This document shows positions 1 to 6,187 of a stretch of 7,405 nt of DNA, piece by piece; the stretch's first letter is position 1; every line of letters begins with the position of its first letter. Position numbers and translations under genes: made by a program. The stretch is from Clostridia bacterium (GTDB lineage: Bacteria; Bacillota; Clostridia; Oscillospirales; CAG-382). The notes under the pieces are model-generated. The model did no database searches and was not told the origin of the DNA. It was given only the letters and a program-made list of their open reading frames with translations. The stretch is from positions 1 through 7,405 of the forward strand of contig JAGADB010000051.1 of the NCBI GenBank assembly GCA_017613815.1, read 5' to 3'.

Positions 1-892
1 CCGACGAAAGCTCCGGTGATGCGAAATAAACGTCCTTTAAGGCTTCAAGTTCTCTTCTTATCACGGTGTTTCCCATGACGCCGCCGACGAACAAAACGGG
101 TTTTTCTCCGTATGAAGCCCGCAGATTGTTTAACGATTTGAAAATTGCGCGCGCCAAACTCCTGAAAAGGAAATCGGCGCAGTCGGGCGCGCTTTTGCCG
201 TTTGAAAGATAGTATTCGAATTTGTTCTGCAAGCCCGATAAAGAAAAATAACCGCCTTTTACGGAAGAAATTACGGGGATTTTTTCGCGTGAGTCGAGTG
301 ATATTTCATCAAGCGCTTTCCCGCAGGGGAAGGAAAGCCCCAAAAGAAGCCCCGCGCGGTCGATAATCTGACCGGCGCTCGCGTCGGTCGTGCCGCCTAT
401 TATTTCCGTCTCGAAAACGCCGTCTTTGTTTTTGACGTACAGCGCTTCCGTCGTTCCGCCGGAAACGTGAAAAGATATGAAATCGTCTTCAAGAAGCGCG
501 TTTTTTCCGCAGGAATGAATTCCCGCCATTATGTGTCCGCACTGGTGCGAAAACCTGTAAAAAGGTATGTTGTGGGAAGTTGAAACGGCGCTCGCAAAAG
601 AAACTCCCGACAGAAAGCAGGGCATATACGAGCCCATGACGTTTCTCGGATAAGCGCTTGCAGACGCGGCGCAGAGGGAATACTCCGAAAAATCGACGGA
701 CGAAAACAGTTCCTTTGCAAGCTCGGGAAGCGCTTTTGTGTGTAAAAACAAAACTTCGCTCTGGCGAAGCCCCGCTTCTCCCTCGTTTACGGGAAGAAGT
801 TTTCGCACGCTTTTTATTATTTTTCCGCCGCCGGACAACGCAAGCGACGTCGTATAATTGCTGGTGTCAACGCCTAAAAACAACCGTTTCAT
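1..892 (-). CDS. TsaD/Kae1-like family protein (clostridial paralogue type), 3'-truncated by the window edge
   Basis: The reading frame is open without a stop from ATG at 892 to the left edge, giving 297 complete residues; the C-terminus lies outside the window. The protein has the ASKHA/Kae1 fold signature: a first phosphate motif near residues 7-19 (GVDTSNYTTSLAL), an HxxxH metal-binding pair at H116 and H120 (HQCGH), a second phosphate motif SGGTTEAL at 144-151, a GGTTDASAGQIIDR segment at 166-179 and GGVMGN at 270-275. TsaD proteins bind metal through this His pair and make the tRNA t6A modification at A37. The first motif reads DTSNYTTS rather than the ETSCDETA style of true TsaD, so I infer a paralogue of the kind annotated as O-sialoglycoprotein endopeptidase or Kae1-like beside nusB in Clostridia. 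It starts 27 bases after the nusB stop. The only Shine-Dalgarno-like run, AAAGGA, is about 19 bases upstream, too far to be ideal, so translation may depend on nusB. Whether it has t6A activity is not shown. Confidence 0.85.
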   Translation of the reverse strand, partial: MKRLFLGVDTSNYTTSLALSGGGKIIKSVRKLLPVNEGEAGLRQSEVLFLHTKALPELAKELFSSVDFSEYSLCAASASAYPRNVMGSYMPCFLSGVSFASAVSTSHNIPFYRFSHQCGHIMAGIHSCGKNALLEDDFISFHVSGGTTEALYVKNKDGVFETEIIGGTTDASAGQIIDRAGLLLGLSFPCGKALDEISLDSREKIPVISSVKGGYFSLSGLQNKFEYYLSNGKSAPDCADFLFRSLARAIFKSLNNLRASYGEKPVLFVGGVMGNTVIRRELEALKDVYFASPELSS

Positions 893-919
893 AGTAAATA
901 TACTGATATAATCCTTTAT

Positions 920-1381
920 TTATTCCGACGCGCCCTTTTGCTCTTTTATAAGGCGGTACGCCGCTCCGAGCACGCCGTTTACGAAGGTGTAGCTGTCTTC
1001 GGAATCATACTTCTTTACAAGCTCCACCGCTTCGTTTATGGATATTTCGGGAGAAATACCGTCTTTTCCGGTATCCATGTAGAGCATCTCGTAAATTGCT
1101 ATTCTTATCGCGGAAAGGGAAATTCTCGAAATCCTCTTTTTGCTCCATTTCTGCGAACATTTTTCGATAATGCCGTCGATTTCATCGATATTCGCGATAA
1201 CGCCGAAATAAACTTTGGAAAAATACCCGTCGAGACGGATTTCTTCGCTTATATCTTCTTCTTTTTTGTCGTAAAAGTAATTGAGATACAGTTCAAGCAG
1301 GTCCTCCGGCTTTTCCTCCGTGTGAAAACCGTAGTCGAACAACATACATAAAACCGCTTCTCTTGCCTGTCTTCGTTTCAT
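920..1381 (-). CDS. nusB: Transcription antitermination factor NusB
   Basis: A 153-residue all-helical protein of normal NusB length. NusB pairs with ribosomal protein S10 (NusE), binds the boxA RNA and supports antitermination of rRNA transcription in the cytoplasm. Family landmarks are visible: the N-terminal MKRRQAREAVLCMLF helix, the WSKKRISRISLSAIRIA segment around residues 80-97, and the C-terminal SINEAVELVKKYDSEDS then FVNGVLG signature around 115-140. I chose the ATG at 1381 because the usual KRRxAREAV start follows at once and a good ribosome site (CCGGAGA) lies about 7 bases upstream; the frame stays open to 1447, but that extension overlaps the promoter. It is the first gene of a two-gene unit with the downstream Kae1-like gene and is driven by a consensus promoter at 1419-1447. 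Confidence 0.95.
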   Translation of the reverse strand: MKRRQAREAVLCMLFDYGFHTEEKPEDLLELYLNYFYDKKEEDISEEIRLDGYFSKVYFGVIANIDEIDGIIEKCSQKWSKKRISRISLSAIRIAIYEMLYMDTGKDGISPEISINEAVELVKKYDSEDSYTFVNGVLGAAYRLIKEQKGASE

Positions 1382-1418
1382 AAAAAATCTCCGGATAATA
1401 TAATCAATTATTAAAATA

Positions 1419-1447
1419 ATTATACTTCTTTTACCTTTTATTGTCAA
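1419..1447 (-). promoter_or_regulatory. Consensus SigA promoter for nusB
   Basis: On the minus strand, TTGACA (1442-1447) and TATAAT (1419-1424) match the sigma-70/SigA consensus in all 12 positions with an optimal 17 bp spacer. An AT-rich stretch immediately upstream (1448-1470), including the 10 bp palindrome TTTTTAAAAA at 1457-1466, looks like an UP element. The predicted transcript start is about 30 bases upstream of the nusB ATG. Strong constitutive expression is an inference. Confidence 0.9.
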
Positions 1448-1486
1448 CAGTAATCGTTTTTAAAAAGAAACGGGCGGAGGCGGGAG

Positions 1487-1517
1487 TTTTCGCGTTTTCG
1501 GCGGGCGCACGCGAAAA
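1487..1517. repeat. 9-bp inverted repeat between divergent promoters, possible operator
   Basis: TTTTCGCGT (1487-1495) is matched exactly by ACGCGAAAA (1509-1517) around a 13-base GC-rich centre. It lies about midway between the nusB promoter and the ligase promoter, in a GC-rich island (about 1470-1538) flanked by AT-rich promoter DNA. It could be a regulator site or just a remnant hairpin; nothing in the window identifies a binding protein. Confidence 0.4.
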
Positions 1518-1548
1518 AAGGCGGGAAATAACGGGGGTACATTTGATA

Positions 1549-1576
1549 TTGACAAAACAGAGATAATCGTTATAAT
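1549..1576 (+). promoter_or_regulatory. Consensus SigA promoter for the acyl ligase-ACP operon
   Basis: TTGACA (1549-1554) and TATAAT (1571-1576) are perfect hexamers with a 16 bp spacer. The predicted start near 1582-1585 leaves a leader of about 70 bases before the ligase ATG. I saw no convincing riboswitch fold or attenuator in that leader. Confidence 0.88.
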
Positions 1577-1652
1577 ATAAGTTAGATGTTTGTGTCTTTT
1601 CGCAAATTTTTTTGTATTTTGCAAGGGACGGGATATCGAAAGGGTGATAACT

Positions 1653-3365
1653 ATGGCAAAGAAGACGCCTCGTGTGTTTGCCAATGCGGCGAACATCCGT
1701 CAGCTGACGTATATAAACAATCAGAGAAGACCGGATAAAGTATTTCTTCGGTATTTCGGACACGACGGAAATCTTGAAGAACTTACCTACGGCGGCTTTT
1801 TTGAAAGATGTGAAAAAATCATTTCGGCAATAAGGGAGAAAAACCTTACGGGAAAGAGAATCGCAATCATCGGCGAGAACTGCCCCGAATGGATTGAATT
1901 CTTCTGCGCCGCAATATCCGCGGGATGCGTGGTAATCCCGTTTGACAGAGAACTCCTCGTAAATGAAATAAAGGGCTTTATAGAAATAGGAAAAATCGAC
2001 GCGATAGTATTTTCGCCGAGATATTCCAAAAAATTTCCGGAACTGAAAAGCGCGGGAGCGCTTGACGAGCTCGAATACATTATTCCCTCGTATACAGGCG
2101 AAATCGAGGATTTAAGCGACGAAAGACTTATATCTCTCGACGATTTCATAAAGGACGCGGTCCCCGAAAAAATAACTCCGTCGGAAATTATGCGCGCCCG
2201 CCCGAGAGGCGATATGAGCATAATGCTCTTTACGAGCGGAACGACGGGTTCAAGCAAATGCGTAATGCTTTCCGAACGCAACATCATGGCGTGCGCGAAA
2301 GCGGCGTGCGAAGCCGTTAATTTCTCGGAAAACGACGTTACGATGTCGGTGCTTCCGATACACCATACTTACGAACTTGCGATTACAATCGCCGAAATGC
2401 TTTACGGCATCACTTCCTGCATAAACGACAACTTAAAGCACGTTTTGAAAAACTTAAAGCTCTTCAAGCCAAACTCGATGGTTCTCGTGCCGCTTTTCGT
2501 TTCGACGTTCAACAAGAAAATCTGGGATGAAGTAAAGAAAAAGGGCAAGGAAAGGCAGTTTAAACTCGGCATGACGGCGGCAAACACGCTTAAATTCGTC
2601 GGCATAGACATGAGAAGAAGACTGTTTTCCGACGTGCTCGATGCGTTCGGCGGAAACCTTGAAAAAATCATATGCGGCGGCGCCGCAATGGACCCCGAAC
2701 TTATGGGAATGTTCGATACGCTTGGAATCGAGCTTTGCGAGGGCTACGGTATAACGGAATGCTCGCCGCTCGTGTCGGTAAACCCGTATTACAGAAGAAA
2801 ATACGGCTCGGTAGGCCCCGCGGTATCGTGCTGCGAGGTTAAAATCGACGCCGAAAGCACCGACGAAGAGGGCAGAATAATCGGAGAAATACTCGTCAAA
2901 GGCGAAAACGTCATGGTCGGATATTTCGACAACCTCGAAGCCAATATGGAAGTCTTCACCGACGACGGCTGGTTCAGGACGGGAGACGTCGGATATATGG
3001 ACGCCGACGGATACCTGTATATCACCGGAAGAAAGAAGACGGTTATCGTTCTCAACAACGGAAAGAACGTGTTCCCGGAAGAGATAGAGGAATATCTTTC
3101 AAAGATTGAGTGTATTGCCGAAAGCGTTGTCGTCGGCAGGGAAAAGGAAAACGGAGACGTGGAACTCACCGCCGTGGTATATCCGAATTTCGACCTGTAC
3201 CCCGTCGGAATGGATATAAGCGTCATTGCGGAAGATATAAAGAAAAAAGTAACCGAACTCAACAGAAATCTTCCGTCGTTCAAGCAGATAAGAAACATTG
3301 ACGTAAGGAAGACCGAGTTTGAGAAAACGACGTCGAAAAAAATAAAGAGATTTCTCGTTAAATAA
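1653..3365 (+). CDS. AMP-forming acyl-CoA/acyl-ACP ligase (long-chain fatty acid ligase type)
   Basis: A 570-residue member of the adenylate-forming (ANL) superfamily, cytoplasmic or membrane-associated. It should activate a carboxylic acid with ATP to an acyl-AMP and pass it to a thiol. Core motifs are intact: the phosphate loop TSGTTGSSK at 194-202, GYGITE at 364-369, WFRTGD at 440-445, the hinge GRKKTVIVLNNGKNVFPEEIE at 459-479, and a C-terminal TTSKKIKR whose K563 aligns with the acid-activating lysine. PIHHTYE at 235-241 resembles the long-chain ligase type. The ATG at 1653 is chosen over an upstream in-frame TTG at 1590 because AGGGTG lies 6 bases before it and conserved similarity begins there. 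An ACP gene follows after 22 bases in the same transcript, so the likely acceptor is ACP rather than free CoA; this is an inference from context. The substrate cannot be read from the sequence. DltA-type D-alanine activation is less likely given the length and motifs. Confidence 0.9.
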   Translation: MAKKTPRVFANAANIRQLTYINNQRRPDKVFLRYFGHDGNLEELTYGGFFERCEKIISAIREKNLTGKRIAIIGENCPEWIEFFCAAISAGCVVIPFDRELLVNEIKGFIEIGKIDAIVFSPRYSKKFPELKSAGALDELEYIIPSYTGEIEDLSDERLISLDDFIKDAVPEKITPSEIMRARPRGDMSIMLFTSGTTGSSKCVMLSERNIMACAKAACEAVNFSENDVTMSVLPIHHTYELAITIAEMLYGITSCINDNLKHVLKNLKLFKPNSMVLVPLFVSTFNKKIWDEVKKKGKERQFKLGMTAANTLKFVGIDMRRRLFSDVLDAFGGNLEKIICGGAAMDPELMGMFDTLGIELCEGYGITECSPLVSVNPYYRRKYGSVGPAVSCCEVKIDAESTDEEGRIIGEILVKGENVMVGYFDNLEANMEVFTDDGWFRTGDVGYMDADGYLYITGRKKTVIVLNNGKNVFPEEIEEYLSKIECIAESVVVGREKENGDVELTAVVYPNFDLYPVGMDISVIAEDIKKKVTELNRNLPSFKQIRNIDVRKTEFEKTTSKKIKRFLVK

Positions 3366-3387
3366 CGTGTCAAAGGAGTAAAGAAGA

Positions 3388-3624
3388 ATGTTTGAAGAAG
3401 TAAAGAATTTGCTGGTTGAAGAGATGTCGATAAACGCCGACGATATTACGGAAGAAGCGGAATTCGGTAAGGACCTGGGCTTTAATTCGCTCGAGCTTGC
3501 CGACCTTGTCGTAATGTGCGAGGACAGATATGCAATAGACATCGACGAGGAAAAAGCGCATACGATAATCACCGTCGGAGATTTCGTGAAGTATCTCGAA
3601 GAACTCCTCGGTGAAAAACAATAA
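3388..3624 (+). CDS. Acyl carrier protein
   Basis: A 78-residue acidic helical protein of standard ACP length. Carrier proteins tether acyl chains as thioesters on a 4'-phosphopantetheine arm. The attachment site is S34 in the motif DLGFNSLELADLV (residues 29-41), followed by the usual acidic helix and the C-terminal TVGDFVKYLEELL helix. The residue before the serine is Asn where fatty-acid-synthesis ACPs generally have Asp (DSL), a modest departure. The ribosome site AAAGGAG at 3372-3378 is strong with a 9-base gap. The gene is second in an operon with the AMP-forming ligase and there are no fab genes in the window, suggesting an ACP served by that ligase rather than, or besides, the general AcpP. 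Which acyl group it carries is unknown. Identity as a carrier protein is near certain; the specialised role is inference. Confidence 0.96.
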   Translation: MFEEVKNLLVEEMSINADDITEEAEFGKDLGFNSLELADLVVMCEDRYAIDIDEEKAHTIITVGDFVKYLEELLGEKQ

Positions 3625-3636
3625 ATGAATATAATC

Positions 3637-3672
3637 AAGGAGCCTGCGGTTTCGCAGGCTCCTTTGTCTTTT
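3637..3672 (+). terminator. Rho-independent terminator of the ligase-ACP operon
   Basis: A perfect 12-bp stem, AAGGAGCCTGCG (3637-3648) with CGCAGGCTCCTT (3653-3664), closes a GTTT loop and runs into TTTGTCTTTT. It begins 12 bases after the ACP stop. The convergent phosphoesterase gene ends at 3680, so the stem could also act on the minus strand, but the tract there (TTGATTATATT) is a poor U-run. Confidence 0.93.
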
Positions 3673-3679
3673 AACCAAA

Positions 3680-4684
3680 TCATATAAGAAAATCTTTTGC
3701 CGCAAGCACGAACTTGTCGAACGCGTTCTTTTTTGTGTCGGCTATCGAGCAGCCGGCGGCCTTTTTGTGTCCGCCGCCTCCGAAAAGGGCGCATAATTGA
3801 GATACGTCGATGTCGGGATTTGCGCGTACCGAGAACTTGTAGCGGCTTTTTCCGCCTTCTTTGTGCTGCTGCCTCATGAGCACGGCTATCTGCACTCCGG
3901 ACACGGCGCGCAGAAGTTGGGAAACCGCCTCGGTGTCCTCTTCGGAAGCGCCCGCGTTTTCAAGGTCCTTCGTGTCGATAACGGTTATAGCAAGACGGCC
4001 GCCGTAAAGCAGTTTCATATTATTGTACGCAAACTGTTCTATTTTTATCTGGGACATCGTCTTAGTGTCGAAAAGAAGGCGGTTGATTTCGGGCGCGTCA
4101 ACGCCGTATTTGAGTAAAAACGCGGCGGTTTTGTGCGAAAACGGCGTAGTATTCGAATATTTGAAGCAGCCGGTGTCGGAGGAAATCGAGGTGTAGAGGG
4201 AGGCGCATATATCGTGGTCGAAAATCTTCGTTTTGTGCGCTTTTTCGTATTCCTTTATGATTTTAAAGAGAATTTCTCCCGCCGACGCGGCTTTTGGATC
4301 AACGTATTTTTCCTTTGCCGAAACGGTGTTCGTTCTGTGGTGGTCTATCGCAAACGAAACGGGATTTTTCTTTGAAGCAGAACAGCCGGGAATGAGCTCG
4401 TCGGACGCGACGTCAATGCTCAGAACGCAGGTGTATCTGAATTTTGAAAGCGCTTTGTCCTTGGGACCGCCAAAATAGACAACGCCTTCGTTTTTAGCAA
4501 AGTTAAGCCGCTTCGGAATGGGCTCCGGCGAGAGAACGGCCGATTTTTTGCCTATCTTCTTTAAAAACAGCGAAAGCGCCGTGGACGAGCCTATTGCGTC
4601 GCCGTCGGGGTTAGTGTGGATTAAGATGAGAAAGGACTTATTTTTTTCGATTAACCTGAAAAAACTGTCAAACTGCGGTTTCAT
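3680..4684 (-). CDS. nrnA: DHH/DHHA1 phosphoesterase, NrnA-type oligoribonuclease / pAp phosphatase
   Basis: A 334-residue protein, close to the usual length of NrnA. Known members degrade 2-5 nt RNAs and dephosphorylate 3'-phosphoadenosine 5'-phosphate; some also cleave pApA from c-di-AMP. The N-terminal DHH domain shows its Mn-binding motifs: HTNPDGD at 23-29, D91 in SIDVAS, DHHRTN at 114-119, and D170 in SSDTG. The C-terminal DHHA1 domain carries the substrate loop FGGGGHKKAAGCS at 301-313. RecJ is excluded by the short length. The start at 4684 has AGGAG 5 bases upstream, and this site overlaps the stop codon of the preceding membrane-protein gene, with 8 bases between the two genes, so the two are probably co-translated. 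There is no membrane segment or PAS/GGDEF region, so it is not a GdpP. NrnA versus a close DHH relative is the main uncertainty. Confidence 0.88.
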   Translation of the reverse strand: MKPQFDSFFRLIEKNKSFLILIHTNPDGDAIGSSTALSLFLKKIGKKSAVLSPEPIPKRLNFAKNEGVVYFGGPKDKALSKFRYTCVLSIDVASDELIPGCSASKKNPVSFAIDHHRTNTVSAKEKYVDPKAASAGEILFKIIKEYEKAHKTKIFDHDICASLYTSISSDTGCFKYSNTTPFSHKTAAFLLKYGVDAPEINRLLFDTKTMSQIKIEQFAYNNMKLLYGGRLAITVIDTKDLENAGASEEDTEAVSQLLRAVSGVQIAVLMRQQHKEGGKSRYKFSVRANPDIDVSQLCALFGGGGHKKAAGCSIADTKKNAFDKFVLAAKDFLI

Positions 4685-4692
4685 ACTGTCTC

Positions 4693-5229
4693 CTATTTTT
4701 TATCCTTCATTTTGTCGAAAATCTTTTTAATTTTGTAATTGTATAATATCATAATTCTGCCGATAAGGCGGTCGAAGCAGAAAAAGAAGAAATTTGCGGC
4801 GGCGAAAAGGAATATAAACATATAAAACGGCTCGTTTTCCATGCCGAAAACGGCTTTGAACACGCTAAAGAGGAAAACCATCACCGCATTGAAGATGAGC
4901 GCCGAAATTATGAACGCAAGCACCTTCGACTTGATTTTTTTAATGAGAAAGCCCCTTAAAACAGGGTAATATCCGAAGAAAAACAAAAAGTACATCGGAC
5001 ACGAGCGAAGCGGCATTAAAACGTTTGACAAAACCGCCGATACCGCAAAAATCATAAGCGCGTTTCTCGCACCTTTTTCGGAAAAGACGACGTGAATTAC
5101 GACAGAAGCCGCCGCGGCGCACAGTAAATCGAACGCGTCGAAAAATCCGCCGAGTATGAGGACAACCGAAACGAGAGCGGAAATAACCGCGGAAAAAGCG
5201 GTGTTTCTTATCGTTTTCTTTACGTTCAT
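4693..5229 (-). CDS. Uncharacterised polytopic membrane protein
   Basis: A 178-residue, very hydrophobic protein rich in Phe and Ala, with about five membrane segments by eye (around 11-29, 32-49, 55-71, 103-126 and 134-152). Residues 78-91 form an additional Phe/Tyr-rich stretch (MYFLFFFGYYPVLR), and the C-terminal tail is basic (YNYKIKKIFDKMKDKK), presumably cytoplasmic. The ATG at 5229 is preferred over an upstream in-frame ATG at 5301 because AAAGGA lies 7 bases before it and the longer version would overlap the promoter. The stop is TAG and is shared with the ribosome site of the downstream NrnA-type gene. The size and helix content recall ECF-transporter S components, and the FGYYP segment recalls a conserved hypothetical family of Clostridia, but neither assignment can be confirmed here, so no function is given. 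Confidence 0.8.
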   Translation of the reverse strand: MNVKKTIRNTAFSAVISALVSVVLILGGFFDAFDLLCAAAASVVIHVVFSEKGARNALMIFAVSAVLSNVLMPLRSCPMYFLFFFGYYPVLRGFLIKKIKSKVLAFIISALIFNAVMVFLFSVFKAVFGMENEPFYMFIFLFAAANFFFFCFDRLIGRIMILYNYKIKKIFDKMKDKK

Positions 5230-5272
5230 TTCAAAATCCTTTCCCGAAAACGCGGCTATCAAATACAAAATT

Positions 5273-5301
5273 ATTATACTATAAAAACGCGTATAATGCA
5301 A
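5273..5301 (-). promoter_or_regulatory. Probable promoter for the membrane protein-nrnA operon
   Basis: On the minus strand, TATAAT (5273-5278) is a perfect -10, and 17 bp upstream lies TTGCAT (5296-5301), a weak -35 that matches only the TTG. The -10 is also one arm of an inverted repeat, ATTATAC (5273-5279) with GTATAAT (5291-5297). It should be weaker than the other promoters in the window. Confidence 0.65.
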
Positions 5302-5328
5302 GATTTTTTTGTTTTGCGGCCTTATCGG

Positions 5329-5357
5329 TTGACATTTTCCGGTAAAAATAATATAAT
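5329..5357 (+). promoter_or_regulatory. Consensus SigA promoter for the hydrolase-MurF-like operon
   Basis: TTGACA (5329-5334) and TATAAT (5352-5357) are perfect hexamers with an optimal 17 bp spacer. The predicted start is about 35 bases before the hydrolase ATG. The promoter is back-to-back with the minus-strand promoter at 5273-5301; their -35 boxes are separated by 27 bp. Confidence 0.9.
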
Positions 5358-5399
5358 ATTATGAAAGATTAAGTAACGTTTTTTATTGAGGAGAAAAAG

Positions 5400-6185
5400 A
5401 TGTTTCTCGAATTCAAAGGCGATAAACTTGATATAAATTATATCGAAAAAGGCGTGGGAAAAACCGTCGTTCTGCTTCAGGGCTGGGGCACAAAAGCAGA
5501 ATATTACGGCGTTATCACCGACGCTCTTTGCAAATACGCCCATGTTTTGGTTCCGGAATTTCCCGGATTCGGAAAAACCACCGAGCCGTCGCAAGCGTAT
5601 GATATCAAGGATTACGCCGACTTTACGCTCGCTTTTCTGGAAAAGCTCGGAGAAAAAGACGTAACACTTATCGGACACTCCCACGGCGGAAGAGTCATAA
5701 TCGAGCTTGCGTCGAGGGAAAACCTCCCTTTGAATATAGAAAAAGCGGTGCTTATCGACAGCGCCGGAATAAAGAGAAAAAAGAGCTTTTCGAAAAAGGT
5801 CAGAATTGCCTTTTTCAAGTTCTGCAAGACGTTTCTGCGCATTCCTTTTGTAAAAAAGGCGTTTCCCGACGCACTCGACAAATTGCAGAAAAAGTTCGGC
5901 TCCGCAGATTACGCGTCCTCGTCGGCAATTCTGCGGCAGAGCATGGTAAAGGTCATAAACGGGGATATGACGGACAAACTGCACTTGATAAAAGTTCCGA
6001 CCCTCTTGATTTGGGGAGACGACGACGACGCAACGCCGCTTTCCGACGCAAAGACCATGGAAAAGGAAATAGCCGACTGCGGACTTGTAGTCATAAAGGG
6101 CGGCGGACATTTTTCGTTCTTAAAAGACCCCGCTCTCACGTCAAGGGTGTTGGAATCTTTTCTTAATAATAAAACAGAGGTGTAA
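5400..6185 (+). CDS. Alpha/beta hydrolase
   Basis: A 261-residue protein of the alpha/beta-hydrolase fold, full length and without a signal peptide, so cytoplasmic. The oxyanion-hole region is LLQGWG (25-30), the nucleophile elbow is GHSHGG at 92-97 with catalytic S94, the acid is probably D209 in GDDDDATP, and the histidine is H237 in GGGHFSF. A lysine- and phenylalanine-rich stretch at 125-165 forms the lid and is probably what sets specificity. The ATG at 5400 has GAGGAG 6 bases upstream. Its stop ends 2 bases before the MurF-like start and its last codons carry that gene's ribosome site, so the two products are made together. The fold covers esterases, peptidases and lactonases; the substrate is not evident. 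Association with a Mur ligase suggests a cell-envelope substrate, but that is inference only. Confidence 0.92.
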   Translation: MFLEFKGDKLDINYIEKGVGKTVVLLQGWGTKAEYYGVITDALCKYAHVLVPEFPGFGKTTEPSQAYDIKDYADFTLAFLEKLGEKDVTLIGHSHGGRVIIELASRENLPLNIEKAVLIDSAGIKRKKSFSKKVRIAFFKFCKTFLRIPFVKKAFPDALDKLQKKFGSADYASSSAILRQSMVKVINGDMTDKLHLIKVPTLLIWGDDDDATPLSDAKTMEKEIADCGLVVIKGGGHFSFLKDPALTSRVLESFLNNKTEV

Positions 6186-6187
6186 AA

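Noticed and set aside
938..1351. 137-codon plus-strand frame opposite nusB
   Set aside because: Antisense shadow of a clear NusB gene; no supporting motif or ribosome site.
1590..1652. Upstream TTG start extending the acyl ligase by 21 residues
   Set aside because: The ATG at 1653 has a well-placed AGGGTG site, and the extension is a Phe/Cys-rich stretch translated from leader sequence just after the promoter.
1583..1652. Possible riboswitch or attenuator in the ligase leader
   Set aside because: Only a weak 5-bp pairing (GCAAA with TTTGC) and T-runs are visible; there is no stable stem followed by a U-tract and no known aptamer core.
3637..3664. Hairpin as a bidirectional terminator for the minus-strand nrnA gene
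   Set aside because: The minus-strand downstream tract is interrupted (TTGATTATATT), so only plus-strand termination is well supported.
3099..3794. 231-codon minus-strand frame across the ligase end, ACP and terminator
   Set aside because: It runs through two certain genes and a terminator, has no ribosome site and no family resemblance.
5292..5297. TATAAT on the plus strand as a second hydrolase promoter
   Set aside because: There is no -35-like hexamer 16-18 bp upstream, and a perfect promoter lies just downstream at 5329-5357.
5230..5301. Upstream ATG extending the membrane protein by 24 residues
   Set aside because: It would start inside the promoter; the ATG at 5229 has a good AAAGGA site.
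6018..6029. (GAC)4 trinucleotide run
   Set aside because: It encodes four Asp residues at the catalytic-acid loop of the hydrolase and is too short to suggest a functional repeat.
5322..6110. 262-codon open frame on the minus strand, antisense to the hydrolase
   Set aside because: It lies wholly opposite a gene with an intact catalytic triad and its own promoter and ribosome site; the protein has no recognisable motif and its length follows from the codon bias of the real gene.
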